The position numbers and the translations under genes were made by a program. Below the pieces are notes generated by a model. The model saw only the letters and a program-made list of their open reading frames with translations. It was not told the origin of the DNA and made no database searches. Below, in pieces: positions 53,566 through 62,602 of a stretch of DNA of 64,000 nt (its first letter is position 1; the number at the start of each line of letters is the position of its first letter). This DNA is from Enterococcus mundtii (GTDB lineage Bacteria > Bacillota > Bacilli > Lactobacillales > Enterococcaceae), in the NCBI RefSeq assembly GCF_002813755.1, contig NZ_CP018061.1, positions 3,090,001-3,154,000 on the forward strand. Reading direction: 5' to 3'.

Positions 53566-54732
53566 ATGTTTAAACGCGTACATTTGATCGTCATGGATTC
53601 AGTCGGAATCGGAGAAGCACCTGATGCTGAAAAATTCGGAGATAAAGGTTCGGATACATTAGGTCATATTGCTAAAGAAGCTGGGTTGACGATACCGAAT
53701 TTGGAGCAACTTGGATTAGGAACGATTCGTCCTTTAGAAGGGGTCGAAGCAGTGCAAGATCATCAAGGGTATGCGACAAAATTGGAAGAAGTTTCTGTCG
53801 GCAAAGATACAATGACAGGACATTGGGAAATCATGGGCTTGAATATCAAAACACCATTTCGTGTTTTTCCAAACGGCTTCCCTGATGAATTATTGAAGAA
53901 AATCGAAGACTTCTCTGGACGTAAAATTGTTTGTAACGAACCTTATAGCGGAACAGCAGTCATTGACGACTTTGGTGAACATCAAATGAAAACCGGCGAC
54001 TTGATCGTTTATACGTCAGCTGATCCAGTGTTACAAATTGCTGCACATGAGGAAATTATTCCTTTAGAAGAACTTTATCGGATTTGCGAATATGTTCGTG
54101 AAATTACAAAAGATGATCCTTATATGATCGGTCGGATCATTGCCCGTCCATATCTTGGTGAGCCAGGTAACTTTACGCGAACAAGCAACCGTCACGATTA
54201 CGCATTAGATCCATTTGGACATACGGTTTTAGACTCATTGAAAGAAGCCGGCAAAGATGTTATTGCAGTCGGTAAGATCAATGATATTTTCAATGGTCAA
54301 GGCATCACCGATTCTGTTCGTACGAAAAGCAATATGGACGGTGTGGATCAATTATTGAATGTCATGAAACAAGACTTCACTGGGTTGAGTTTTACAAACT
54401 TAGTCGATTTTGATGCGTTATACGGTCATCGTCGCGATGTGGTTGGTTATGCGCGTGCCATTGAAGATTTTGATTTGCGTATTCCAGAATTATTAGATGC
54501 AATGGCTGATGATGATCTATTATTGATCACCGCTGACCATGGGAATGATCCAACTTTCACTGGTACCGACCATACTCGCGAATATGTGCCACTACTTGCT
54601 TATAGTAAACAAATGAGTGGGCAAGGTAGTTTACCACAAGGTTATTATGCGGATATCTCTGCAACGATTGCCGAAAACTTTGACGTAGCAGCAACTGAAA
54701 ATGGCGAAAGCTTTTTAAAACTATTGAAATAA
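53566..54732 (+). CDS. deoB: Phosphopentomutase
   Basis: The 388-residue alkaline-phosphatase-superfamily enzyme converts (deoxy)ribose-1-phosphate to the 5-phosphate for deoC or the pentose phosphate path. Motifs: [15 protein letters not shown] (metal Asp), [10 protein letters not shown] (catalytic Thr) and [11 protein letters not shown] plus [12 protein letters not shown] (metal ligands). AGAAGGA precedes the start. Confidence 0.97.
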   Translation: MFKRVHLIVMDSVGIGEAPDAEKFGDKGSDTLGHIAKEAGLTIPNLEQLGLGTIRPLEGVEAVQDHQGYATKLEEVSVGKDTMTGHWEIMGLNIKTPFRVFPNGFPDELLKKIEDFSGRKIVCNEPYSGTAVIDDFGEHQMKTGDLIVYTSADPVLQIAAHEEIIPLEELYRICEYVREITKDDPYMIGRIIARPYLGEPGNFTRTSNRHDYALDPFGHTVLDSLKEAGKDVIAVGKINDIFNGQGITDSVRTKSNMDGVDQLLNVMKQDFTGLSFTNLVDFDALYGHRRDVVGYARAIEDFDLRIPELLDAMADDDLLLITADHGNDPTFTGTDHTREYVPLLAYSKQMSGQGSLPQGYYADISATIAENFDVAATENGESFLKLLK

Positions 54733-54817
54733 CGACGTGCATCATCCATCAATGAATCATCATTGGCTTTATTATGTAAGATAGAATAATCAAAATTTTA
54801 TATATAGGAGAAAAACA

Positions 54818-55633
54818 ATGAAATTAAATGAGATGTTACAAGAGACGACTGCGTTTATCAAAAGCAAAGGTGTCGGAACGATCGATTTTGGCATGATCTT
54901 AGGTTCAGGTTTAGGTGAATTAGCAGAGGAGATTGAAGAAGCAATCGTGATTCCTTATGATAAGATTCCGTTCTTTCCAACTTCGACAGTCGTTGGACAT
55001 GCAGGTCAACTTGTTTACGGAACGCTTTCAGGCAAAAAAGTATTGGCGATGCAAGGACGTTTCCATTTTTATGAAGGTCATTCGATGCAAACAGTCACTT
55101 ATCCTGTACGAGTGATGGCTGCGTTAGGCGCGCATTCAGTTGTTGTGACCAATGCGTGTGGTGGCGTGAATGAATCATTTGCACCAGGTGATTTGATGCT
55201 GATCACGGATCATATCAACTTTACAGGTCAAAATCCATTGATTGGACCTAATGATGAAGAAATGGGTCCTCGTTTCCCTGATATGAGTGAAGCTTACACA
55301 AAAGCGTATCGTGAAATGGCAAAAGCAGCAGCGACATCATTAGACGTAGAATTAAAAGAAGGCGTGTATATGGGCTATTCTGGTCCAACTTATGAAACAC
55401 CCGCTGAGATTCGTATGTCTCGCGTGATGGGAGCAGATGCAGTGGGCATGTCGACTGTACCAGAAGTCATTGTTGCAGCTCATAGCGGGTTGAAGGTCTT
55501 AGGAATTTCTTGTATCACCAACTTGGCTGCTGGTATGCAAGCAAACTTGAATCACGAAGAAGTCGTTGAAACAACTGAGAGAGTCAAACAAACATTTAAA
55601 TCATTGATCAAAGAAACACTTTCTTTACTATAA
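54818..55633 (+). CDS. punA: Purine nucleoside phosphorylase (trimeric, PunA type)
   Basis: The 271-residue enzyme splits inosine and guanosine with phosphate. It has LGSGLGELAE, MQGRFHFYEGHSMQTV, VVTNACGGVNESF and the substrate-specifying VGMSTVPEVIVAAH. This is the low-molecular-mass PNP family, distinct from the following DeoD. TAGGAG precedes the start. Confidence 0.95.
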   Translation: MKLNEMLQETTAFIKSKGVGTIDFGMILGSGLGELAEEIEEAIVIPYDKIPFFPTSTVVGHAGQLVYGTLSGKKVLAMQGRFHFYEGHSMQTVTYPVRVMAALGAHSVVVTNACGGVNESFAPGDLMLITDHINFTGQNPLIGPNDEEMGPRFPDMSEAYTKAYREMAKAAATSLDVELKEGVYMGYSGPTYETPAEIRMSRVMGADAVGMSTVPEVIVAAHSGLKVLGISCITNLAAGMQANLNHEEVVETTERVKQTFKSLIKETLSLL

Positions 55634-55656
55634 AAAATTGATTGAGAGGTCTGGAA

Positions 55657-56364
55657 ATGAGTGTTCATATTGAAGCAAAACCAGGAGAGATCGCAGACAA
55701 GATTTTACTTCCTGGCGATCCACTAAGAGCGAAGTATATTGCAGAAACTTTTTTAGAGAATCCCGTTTGCTATAACCAAGTACGCGGTATGCTTGGTTAT
55801 ACTGGAACGTATAAAGGCGAAAGAGTCTCTGTTCAAGGAACAGGAATGGGTATGCCTTCAGCGATGATCTATGCGCATGAGTTGGTCAATTCCTATGACG
55901 TAAAAAAATTGATTCGTGTTGGCACGTGCGGTGCCTTGTCAAAAGACGTACACGTTCGCGACTTGGTGTTAGCACAAGGAGCTGCGACTAGTTCTTCCAT
56001 GATTGAGAAGGATTTCAACGCCTTCCACTTTCCACCAATCTGTGATTTTGACTTGTTGTTAAAAGCATACGAAGTAGCGAAAGAAAAGGGTTTTACTACA
56101 CACGTCGGCAATGTACTATCAGAAGATTCTTTCTACAAAGACGATTTGACAGAAACATTCAAGTTAGCAGAACTTGGTGTGATGGGCGTGGAAATGGAAG
56201 CTGCTGCGTTGTATTATCTAGGTGCAAAATACCACGTGCAAACACTAGCGATCATGACGGTCAGTGACCATCTGATCACCGGTGAAGAAACAACTGCCAG
56301 CGAACGTCAGACAACATTCAATGACATGATTGAAGTAGGATTGGAAACGGCGATTCAAGGATAA
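55657..56364 (+). CDS. deoD: Purine nucleoside phosphorylase (hexameric, DeoD type)
   Basis: The 235-residue enzyme has [33 protein letters not shown], and the [12 protein letters not shown] and TVSDHL motifs of DeoD. It accepts adenosine as well as 6-oxopurine nucleosides, so with PunA it broadens the range. ATG 55657 follows GAGGTCTGG and lies 23 bases after punA. Part of this gene is duplicated in decayed form at 57976-58058. Confidence 0.96.
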   Translation: MSVHIEAKPGEIADKILLPGDPLRAKYIAETFLENPVCYNQVRGMLGYTGTYKGERVSVQGTGMGMPSAMIYAHELVNSYDVKKLIRVGTCGALSKDVHVRDLVLAQGAATSSSMIEKDFNAFHFPPICDFDLLLKAYEVAKEKGFTTHVGNVLSEDSFYKDDLTETFKLAELGVMGVEMEAAALYYLGAKYHVQTLAIMTVSDHLITGEETTASERQTTFNDMIEVGLETAIQG

Positions 56365-56388
56365 AGTAATAATTAAACAGCAAGAAAG

Positions 56389-56437
56389 TGTGACTGCCTA
56401 AACTTCTATTAATAGAAAATTGGCAGTCACATTTTTT
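56389..56437 (+). terminator. Terminator of the purine part of the nucleoside locus
   Basis: TGTGACTGCC (56389-56398) pairs perfectly with GGCAGTCACA (56422-56431), followed by six T. A further TTCTATTAATAGAA palindrome fills the loop. Confidence 0.88.
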
Positions 56438-56590
56438 CGCAGAAACTGTCTCACATAACCTGAAATCAATGGCAACCGTTGTTTCAGTTACTTCGAGAGT
56501 CCTTCTAAAGTCAACCATTTGAATGTCTAAAATGTGAATCGACATTCCTTCCGTTGCAGACGAATGGCACAATCTTAACCAAATAAAAAA

Positions 56591-56681
56591 GAACAGAAAG
56601 AAGCGAGTTACGCTCTTTCTGTTCCGAACTAGGCACCAACAGGATGTGACAAATGAGTCATATCCTGGTGGTGGCTTCGTC
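56591..56681 (-). terminator. Two hairpins downstream of the secreted-protein gene
   Basis: GAACAGAAAG-A-AGCG (56591-56604) pairs with 56611-56624 and on the minus strand leads into TTTTTTATTT. Between it and the gene lies a second imperfect stem (CAGGATGTGAC with GTCATATCCTG, 56645-56675). The gap 56440-56590 has no convincing gene. Confidence 0.75.
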
Positions 56682-56744
56682 TAGATGAATACCTTAATCA
56701 TTTATTTGCTCACGTAATATGGTATGATTTATGGTCATTTATGA

Positions 56745-57602
56745 TTAAAACAAATCTGCTCCAATAGTATATGATTCTAACAATACTCGTCCTGGTAAAT
56801 GTTGTCCTGGGTGTCCAGGTACTCTATGAACTTGGATGACTTGACCTGCAGTACCAGCAATGGTTTGTCGTATTTGGATGTTGCCATCAATGAATCTTCT
56901 AGAGGAATAGTAATTGATTCCATTATGTGTCTCAAAAAGATATCTTCCATCAACAGTTACGACTAGTCTTTCTCGGCTGTTGAAACGGTCCTCATCTAAA
57001 GTTAAGTAGGCAAATGCCAGATGGCCTTCTCTCCCTACAGATAACAAGCTTGTTTCTGTTACGCCTGTTTCCACTTGGATATTGTCATATTTCGCCCAAC
57101 CAGTCCATGTAGAGGCGAAGCGCACAAGGTATGTATTTTCAGCGTCTGGAGTCGTAAAGGTAAGTTTGCCACGTTCCCAGTCCTCATTATTATGTTCAAC
57201 GCGCTCTAATACATCGAAACCGACACCATGATTCATGATCCCTAATTCAACACGTCCTGGTGCTGATTCGCTTGCTGCAACATCATAACTGAATGTATAC
57301 GTTGTATTTGGTTTTAGAGTGACATACTGATGAACGTTTTCACCATTTGTTGCTAATGCAAAGTTATTACCATTAACTGTTTGAAGTGTGGGATTATTTG
57401 AATCTGGATCACTAACGATCCAACGATCAAACCCGTCATTAAAGTCACCATTATGGATATATAATTGTTGCTCAATGGCCTGTTTGCTTGTACTAACGAT
57501 GTCAGTTGTTGATAGACTTGTTGCGAATGTCGAAACTGGCCCTCCTAGACTTAAAACTACCATTCCTGCTGCCATCATTTTCTTGAAATTGTTTGTAATC
57601 AT
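56745..57602 (-). CDS. Secreted carbohydrate-binding-like protein, paralogue of 15200-16366
   Basis: The 285-residue protein has a signal peptide (MITNNFKKMMAAGMVVLSLG), a module of about 120 residues (IHNGDFNDGFDRWIVSDPD ... WAKYDNIQVETG) and one C-terminal domain (AFAYLTLDEDRFNSRERLVV ... GQVIQVHRVPGHPGQ). It aligns with the protein at 15200 over its full length but lacks that protein's last domain. No catalytic or anchor motif is seen. ATG 57602 follows GTGAGGAGA. Function unknown; binding of wall or host glycans is a guess. Confidence 0.75.
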   Translation of the reverse strand: MITNNFKKMMAAGMVVLSLGGPVSTFATSLSTTDIVSTSKQAIEQQLYIHNGDFNDGFDRWIVSDPDSNNPTLQTVNGNNFALATNGENVHQYVTLKPNTTYTFSYDVAASESAPGRVELGIMNHGVGFDVLERVEHNNEDWERGKLTFTTPDAENTYLVRFASTWTGWAKYDNIQVETGVTETSLLSVGREGHLAFAYLTLDEDRFNSRERLVVTVDGRYLFETHNGINYYSSRRFIDGNIQIRQTIAGTAGQVIQVHRVPGHPGQHLPGRVLLESYTIGADLF

Positions 57603-57904
57603 CTTGTATCTCCTCACTATATATATTTTTTTATTTTGTATTTTCTATGTAAGATTCAAATACGATCATCTCTTTGTATCTTACAAATTAATCATAACCG
57701 AGAAAATAGCGACTGTGTAAACGCTTTTTTCTCGATAACGTTGATTATTAGAAAAAAATGATAAAATAAAAAGAGTTATAAGGTTGATTTTTATCTAAAT
57801 TTCATTTATTAGTAACATAAGAAAAGATGGAGAGTTGTGGTGATAGCTCATACAAATGAAAACTTCCTCTTAGAAATAGGATACAAGAATGAGAGGTAAA
57901 TAAT
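57603..57904. other. AT-rich gap upstream of the secreted-protein gene
   Basis: No gene is seen. The promoter of the minus-strand secreted-protein gene must lie here. The region ends where the decayed deoD similarity begins. Confidence 0.35.
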
Positions 57905-57975
57905 CTTCTACAAAAGCTGTTCACTCCACATATGAACGATTGTCTGGCTGATTCTTCAATGGACATTAGGTTAAA

Positions 57976-58058
57976 GGGCATTGAAATGGAAGCAGTATTG
58001 TGATGCTGTCTAGATATAAACTACAAAGTACAAACATTAGCGATCATAACTGTCAGTG
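57976..58058 (+). pseudogene. Decayed fragment of a second deoD
   Basis: About 83 bases match deoD 56184-56266 closely (ATTGAAATGGAAGC, then CAAACATTAGCGATCATAAC against the same words in deoD), but a small deletion and an in-frame TGA break the frame. It corresponds to the [12 protein letters not shown] to TVSD part of the protein. Similarity may start earlier, near 57905. Confidence 0.7.
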
Positions 58059-58125
58059 GAAAAAAGTGGAATATTCTTACATAGTAAGTGAATAAATTAA
58101 AGGAGAAAGATGAGAAGGCCACAAA

Positions 58126-58431
58126 ATGATGGTGTTGTTATTTTCTGTCATAGTGATTGCCCCAATAAGAGAAGAATTAGTGTACCGTTACCTATTTTTG
58201 AGTATAACTGATTCTAATTGGTTAAAATTAGTGTATGGGCTGGTTTCAACAGGATTCTTTTTCTATGGGCATAGCTTTACATATGGTGGAAATCTATACG
58301 CAATGACTCAAGTTCTATTTTTGACTTTAGCTACAACCTATCTATACGTGAAAACCAACAATATATTACCTGCTATTATGTTACATAGCTCATATAATCT
58401 ATTTCTCCTCTCGCTATCTATTGCCCAATAA
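58126..58431 (+). pseudogene. Truncated CPBP-family intramembrane protease
   Basis: The 101-residue frame has the three CPBP (Abi) motifs: EELVYRYLF (Glu-Glu-x3-Arg), FYGHSF (F-x-x-H region) and LHSSYNLF (His-x3-Asn). Full-length members are about 200 residues with several membrane helices before EELVYR; these are missing. The good ribosome site AAAGGAG upstream leads into a different frame (ATG 58110). It is probably the remaining 3' half of a gene, possibly bacteriocin self-immunity, although the motif core is intact. Confidence 0.6.
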
Positions 58432-58432
58432 A

Positions 58433-58466
58433 AAGCCCAACCTAGAAAGAATAGCTAGGCTGGACT
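58433..58466. terminator. Hairpin after the CPBP fragment
   Basis: AGCCCAACCTAG pairs with CTAGGCTGGACT with two mismatches. It stands between converging gene fragments. Confidence 0.5.
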
Positions 58467-58480
58467 GTTAGTAAAATGTC

Positions 58481-58618
58481 TTACATAACGAATAAGGTAT
58501 ACAGAACTAATTGGAGTCTACTATATTTTGTCTCCTTGCCTCGCTTTATCTTGTAATAGTAATAGCTGTATGGTGCGAAGAGATAAACTACCACTATTAA
58601 AATCGTTCCTAAGATCAT
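58481..58618 (-). pseudogene. Fragment of a small membrane protein
   Basis: A 45-codon frame reads MILGTILIVVVYLFAPYSYY followed by a basic segment. In front of it the same frame is closed by stops although a ribosome site and start exist further upstream (near 58715, MERKKNVWF). This looks like a short membrane protein gene broken by small changes. The rest of 58619-58830 shows no gene. Confidence 0.3.
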
Positions 58619-58823
58619 AGCTTTTGAAAAAGGAGTTGCTCAGAATTTGTCCATTGTTCATGCGCAATTGGTGTGACAGGGAATAAACCAAACGTTCTTT
58701 TTTCTCTCCATGCTACGCCTTCCCTCTTAATTTATTCAAACAGTACTTACTATTATGATCATTAGTTATTATGTAAATTGATGTCACTCGCATTAGATAG
58801 CTAAGACTGCCGTCTATCCAATA

Positions 58824-58880
58824 TCTAAAAAAACAGCCCCTTCATCTCTTACAATAAGTAGGAAAGGATGGGGCTGTCTT
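58824..58880 (-). terminator. Terminator of gpmA
   Basis: ACAGCCCC (58833-58840) pairs with GGGGCTGT (58870-58877), extended by ATCC-type pairs, and the minus strand continues with seven T. Confidence 0.85.
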
Positions 58881-58899
58881 GTTTATAATAGAGTGTCTA

Positions 58900-59586
58900 T
58901 TATAAGTAGTATTTTTTGATGACAGTCAAGTCGTCGTTTAATTCATAAACAAGTGGTTGACCTGTTGGAATTTCAAGATCCATGATGTCTTCATCAGAGA
59001 TTCCTTCGATGTGTTTTGCTAATGCACGTAAAGAGTTACCATGTGCAGCAACTAAGACAGTTTTGTTGTCTAACAAAGCTGGTGCAATTTCGTCTTGCCA
59101 GAATGGCAATGCGCGTTCTAAAGTAACTTTCAAGTTTTCTCCACCAGGTACGTCGCGTTTGTCTAACATTGCATAACGACGATCGTTTGCTGCTGAACCT
59201 TCATCAGTTGCTTCCATTAATGGAGGAAGAGTGTCATATGAACGACGCCAGATGTGAACTTGTTCGTCACCGTATTTTTCTGCTGTTTCTTTTTTATTTA
59301 ATCCTTGTAATTTACCATAATGACGTTCGTTCAAGCGCCATGATTTGATTTGTGGTACCCAAAGTTGATCTGAGTATTCTAAAATCAAGTTACAAGTTTT
59401 GATGGCACGAGTTAATACAGAAGTATAAGCAACATCAAATTCGATTCCAGCTTCTTTGATTTTACGTCCGCCTTCTTTTGCTTCTTCGATTCCTTCTGGT
59501 GCTAGGTTTACATCTGCCCAACCAGTAAATTGGTTCAATGCATTCCATTCGCTAAGACCGTGACGAGAAAAAACTAATTTTGGCAT
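58900..59586 (-). CDS. gpmA: 2,3-bisphosphoglycerate-dependent phosphoglycerate mutase
   Basis: The 228-residue glycolytic enzyme interconverts 3- and 2-phosphoglycerate through a phosphohistidine. The active His is in [12 protein letters not shown], followed by the [12 protein letters not shown] motif and the second His in [20 protein letters not shown] precedes the start. It is transcribed alone. Confidence 0.97.
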   Translation of the reverse strand: MPKLVFSRHGLSEWNALNQFTGWADVNLAPEGIEEAKEGGRKIKEAGIEFDVAYTSVLTRAIKTCNLILEYSDQLWVPQIKSWRLNERHYGKLQGLNKKETAEKYGDEQVHIWRRSYDTLPPLMEATDEGSAANDRRYAMLDKRDVPGGENLKVTLERALPFWQDEIAPALLDNKTVLVAAHGNSLRALAKHIEGISDEDIMDLEIPTGQPLVYELNDDLTVIKKYYL

Positions 59587-59713
59587 GTTTAACTCTCCTT
59601 TAAAATAAGTGTTATTTCTGAAAATTTCAGTTCTGCCTTATTGTACAATGTTTTTCATAAGATTTCCATTGTAAAATGAAAGCTGTTTGTTTAAAAGACC
59701 ACAGACGAACTAA

Positions 59714-59779
59714 AAAAAAGGCTGTAAACAAGCGTTATTACAGAGCTTTCACTCAAAAAACTTGTTTGACAACCTTTTT
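59714..59779. terminator. Large imperfect hairpin between gpmA and the recombinase-like gene
   Basis: AAAAAGG-CTGT-AAACAAG (59714 on) pairs with CTTGTTT-GACA-ACCTTTTT (59761-59779). On the minus strand it follows the recombinase-like gene. Confidence 0.6.
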
Positions 59780-59862
59780 ATCTATTAAGTAAAATAATTT
59801 CTGTTTGTTAAGTGTGGGTTCTTTCGATCAATTATTGAAATCAACGGGTTTATACTTGCTAA

Positions 59863-60447
59863 TTAATTGAATAATTGCTGAAGCTCTTTTTCAGGTAGGT
59901 TGATATATTTGTAGCAAGTACCGACTGAAACTCCACATTTTGAAGAAATAAATTGGATCGTTTCTTTCTTTTCATAGTAGAGCCGACGAATTTTTTTGAT
60001 TGTTTTGGCATCGATTTTTGGTCGTCCGCCGATTTTTCCTTTTTTACGTGCTTCATCTAATCCGATCAGCGTGCGTTCTTTGATCAATGCACACTCCATC
60101 TCAGCTAATCCTTCCATTAATTGGAAGTAGACCGTCCCCATAGGTTCGCGAGTATCGATTTTTTCTGTGATGCTGACTAGATGTAACCCACGGTCTTTAA
60201 ATAATTTCGTGAATTCTGTTAGTTGTCTTGTCGATTTTCCTAGATGATGAAGCTGGCAAATCACTAATGTATCGCCTTGCTCCATTTTTTCGATGACTTT
60301 TTCTAAACAAATGGCGTCAGATAAACTGTCTTTTTGACCATACGTTTCGTGAAAAATTTCGTGACAACCAAAATCAGAGAGTTTTTGCATTTGAGCCGTC
60401 AAATCGACATCATTGATAGTTGTACGTGCATAACCGATAATCTTCAT
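59863..60447 (-). CDS. Serine recombinase homologue with altered catalytic residues
   Basis: The 194-residue protein aligns end to end with gamma-delta-type resolvases: N-terminal GYAR at 5-8, core helix, the ERT motif at about 124, and a C-terminal helix-turn-helix (about 145-185, TIQFISSKCGVSVGTCYKYI). The nucleophile Ser10 is Thr10, and the essential arginines at 45, 68 and 71 are Ala, His and Lys (CQLHHLGKST). It is therefore unlikely to cut DNA and may act as a DNA-binding regulator. It lies between the housekeeping genes gpmA and rpiA with no mobile element around it. Confidence 0.8.
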   Translation of the reverse strand: MKIIGYARTTINDVDLTAQMQKLSDFGCHEIFHETYGQKDSLSDAICLEKVIEKMEQGDTLVICQLHHLGKSTRQLTEFTKLFKDRGLHLVSITEKIDTREPMGTVYFQLMEGLAEMECALIKERTLIGLDEARKKGKIGGRPKIDAKTIKKIRRLYYEKKETIQFISSKCGVSVGTCYKYINLPEKELQQLFN

Positions 60448-60558
60448 GGTGATTCCTTTCTAGCAAAGTTTTCTAAGTGTTTGAGACAAGTAAAAATGTA
60501 GCATAAAGTAACTGAAAAAGATAGTTTTTTTAGGCATTTTCAACGAATCTCTTTCGCA

Positions 60559-61242
60559 TTATTTTTGAAAGGGAGTATCGAGTACAGACACGCCATTTTC
60601 AGAGGCAACGACAACCTTTGAAACCATATTTAAAAACAAGCCGTGTTCGACGACACCGACTAATTGATCCAAATAAGTCGCTAATTTTTCGGGATCCTCG
60701 ATTCGTTCTAAATGAAGGTCAATAATATAATGCCCACTATCTGTTACGACGGTCTCCCCAGTTTCTGTGTGACGTAATACAGGCTGATAGTTTTTTTCTT
60801 CAAAAAGACGCATCAGTTGTTGAGAACCATAAGGGATGACTTCGACAGGGAGTGGAAAGCGCCCTAGTTGATCCACCATTTTTGATCCATCGACGATCCA
60901 GATCGTTTGTTTTGAATAAGATGCAACAATCTTTTCAAATAAAAGAGCAGCACCGCCACCTTTGATTCCCTGAAAATCGGCACTGATTTCATCGGCACCA
61001 TCGATCGTCAAATCGACGACTGGGACTTCATCAATACTTTTCAAAGGGATACCTAAGCTTTCTGCTTGTGCTTTTGTACCGCTAGAAGTAGTGACACCAG
61101 TGATTTTCAATCCTTCTTCGCGCATGCGTCGGCCAATTTCTTCTACCATATAATAGGCAGTAGAACCAGTTCCAAGTCCAACGATCATGCCATCTTCAAC
61201 AAATTCTGCCGCTTTAATGCCTACTAATTGCTTTAAGTTCAT
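60559..61242 (-). CDS. rpiA: Ribose-5-phosphate isomerase A
   Basis: The 227-residue enzyme interconverts ribose-5-phosphate and ribulose-5-phosphate. It shows [37 protein letters not shown] (catalytic Asp) and EKIVAS. It links the ribose released by the nucleoside locus to the pentose phosphate path. GGAGGGATAG precedes the start. Confidence 0.96.
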   Translation of the reverse strand: MNLKQLVGIKAAEFVEDGMIVGLGTGSTAYYMVEEIGRRMREEGLKITGVTTSSGTKAQAESLGIPLKSIDEVPVVDLTIDGADEISADFQGIKGGGAALLFEKIVASYSKQTIWIVDGSKMVDQLGRFPLPVEVIPYGSQQLMRLFEEKNYQPVLRHTETGETVVTDSGHYIIDLHLERIEDPEKLATYLDQLVGVVEHGLFLNMVSKVVVASENGVSVLDTPFQK

Positions 61243-61358
61243 TTCTATCCCTCCAGCATTTTTATAGCTCTTTAACTGCTATTTTATCTTGATTTAATCG
61301 AAAAAGATAGGGAGCATAACACAATTTTTATAGGATCGAAAAAAATGTATATGTTTGG

Positions 61359-61387
61359 TTGACATTCTTTTTTATCCGTGATATTCT
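61359..61387 (+). promoter_or_regulatory. Promoter of the str operon
   Basis: TTGACA (61359-61364), a 17-base spacer and TATTCT (61382-61387). The leader of about 155 bases contains TTTATCAAA/TTTGATAAA (near 61436-61459) and ATGCA/TGCAT hairpins, which may serve ribosomal-protein feedback. Confidence 0.75.
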
Positions 61388-61548
61388 AACCAAGGTGCTT
61401 TATCTACAGGTCTCTGTTAAGAGACGTGCTGACTGTTTATCAAAGCATATTTGATAAAGATGCATAACTGCATTTATTTTTTATCGCAAAAAAAGAACCA
61501 CCTGGATGTGTGGAACTAGATGTGAATCGTGGGAAGGAGGAACTAGGA

Positions 61549-61962
61549 ATGCCTACAATTAACCAATTAGTACGTAAACCTCGTAAATCAAAGGTGGAAA
61601 AATCTAATTCACCTGCTTTGAACAAAGGATATAACAGCTTTAAGAAAACTCAAACAAACGTGAACTCTCCTCAAAAACGTGGGGTAGCTACACGTGTGGG
61701 AACAATGACACCTAAAAAACCGAACTCAGCTTTACGTAAATATGCTCGTGTTCGTTTGTCAAACTTAATTGAAGTTACTGCTTATATCCCAGGGATTGGT
61801 CACAATTTACAAGAGCATAGCGTGGTACTATTACGCGGTGGACGTGTAAAAGACTTACCAGGGGTACGTTATCATATCGTTCGTGGTGCACTAGATACTG
61901 CTGGTGTGAACGACCGTAAACAAAGCCGTTCTAAATACGGTACGAAAAGACCTAAAGCTTAA
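61549..61962 (+). CDS. rpsL: 30S ribosomal protein S12
   Basis: The 137-residue protein ([15 protein letters not shown]) sits in the decoding centre. The conserved region [17 protein letters not shown] carries the lysine whose change gives streptomycin resistance in other bacteria; here it is the wild-type Lys in KKPNS. AAGGAGG precedes ATG 61549. First gene of the str operon. Confidence 0.98.
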   Translation: MPTINQLVRKPRKSKVEKSNSPALNKGYNSFKKTQTNVNSPQKRGVATRVGTMTPKKPNSALRKYARVRLSNLIEVTAYIPGIGHNLQEHSVVLLRGGRVKDLPGVRYHIVRGALDTAGVNDRKQSRSKYGTKRPKA

Positions 61963-62053
61963 TTTTAATTATTTACTACAAATGAAAATCGAACCTACTA
62001 TATAATAGTCGTTCGATCAACTATGAAGAATATTTCGGAAGGAGGAGTTACGG

Positions 62054-62524
62054 ATGCCACGTAAAGGTCCTGTTGCAAAACGTGATGTTTTACCAGATCC
62101 TATTTATAACTCAAAATTAGTAACTCGCTTGATCAACCGTGTAATGGTTGATGGAAAACGCGGTGTTGCTGCTAATATTATCTATAATGCCTTTGATTTG
62201 ATCAAAGAATCTACAGGTAACGATCCATTAGAAGTGTTTGAACAAGCAATGAACAATGTTATGCCTGTTCTTGAAGTTAAAGCACGTCGTGTTGGGGGTT
62301 CAAACTATCAAGTACCAGTTGAAGTTCGCCCTGAACGTCGTACGACTTTAGCGCTACGTTGGGTAGTTAACTACGCTCGCTTGCGCGGTGAACACACAAT
62401 GGAAGAACGCTTAGCGAAAGAAATCATGGACGCTGCAAACAATACTGGAGCTTCTGTTAAAAAACGCGAAGACACACACAAAATGGCAGACGCGAACCGC
62501 GCATTTGCTCATTATCGTTGGTAA
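62054..62524 (+). CDS. rpsG: 30S ribosomal protein S7
   Basis: The 156-residue primary 16S rRNA-binding protein of the small-subunit head starts [19 protein letters not shown] and contains [27 protein letters not shown] precedes the start. It lies 91 bases after rpsL and 78 before fusA. Confidence 0.98.
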   Translation: MPRKGPVAKRDVLPDPIYNSKLVTRLINRVMVDGKRGVAANIIYNAFDLIKESTGNDPLEVFEQAMNNVMPVLEVKARRVGGSNYQVPVEVRPERRTTLALRWVVNYARLRGEHTMEERLAKEIMDAANNTGASVKKREDTHKMADANRAFAHYRW

Positions 62525-62602
62525 GATCCTCTCTGTCTGTCGGCTAACCCCACAGCAGAAAGTCAATTTACAATCGATTTAAACAAAGAGAGGAGTAAGA
62601 AA

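Noticed and set aside
56318..56572. 84-codon minus-strand frame after deoD
   Set aside because: It spans the deoD terminator and part of deoD itself; no family resemblance.
61436..61545. Hairpins in the rpsL leader as a new riboregulator
   Set aside because: Ribosomal protein leaders commonly hold such structures; nothing here sets it apart.
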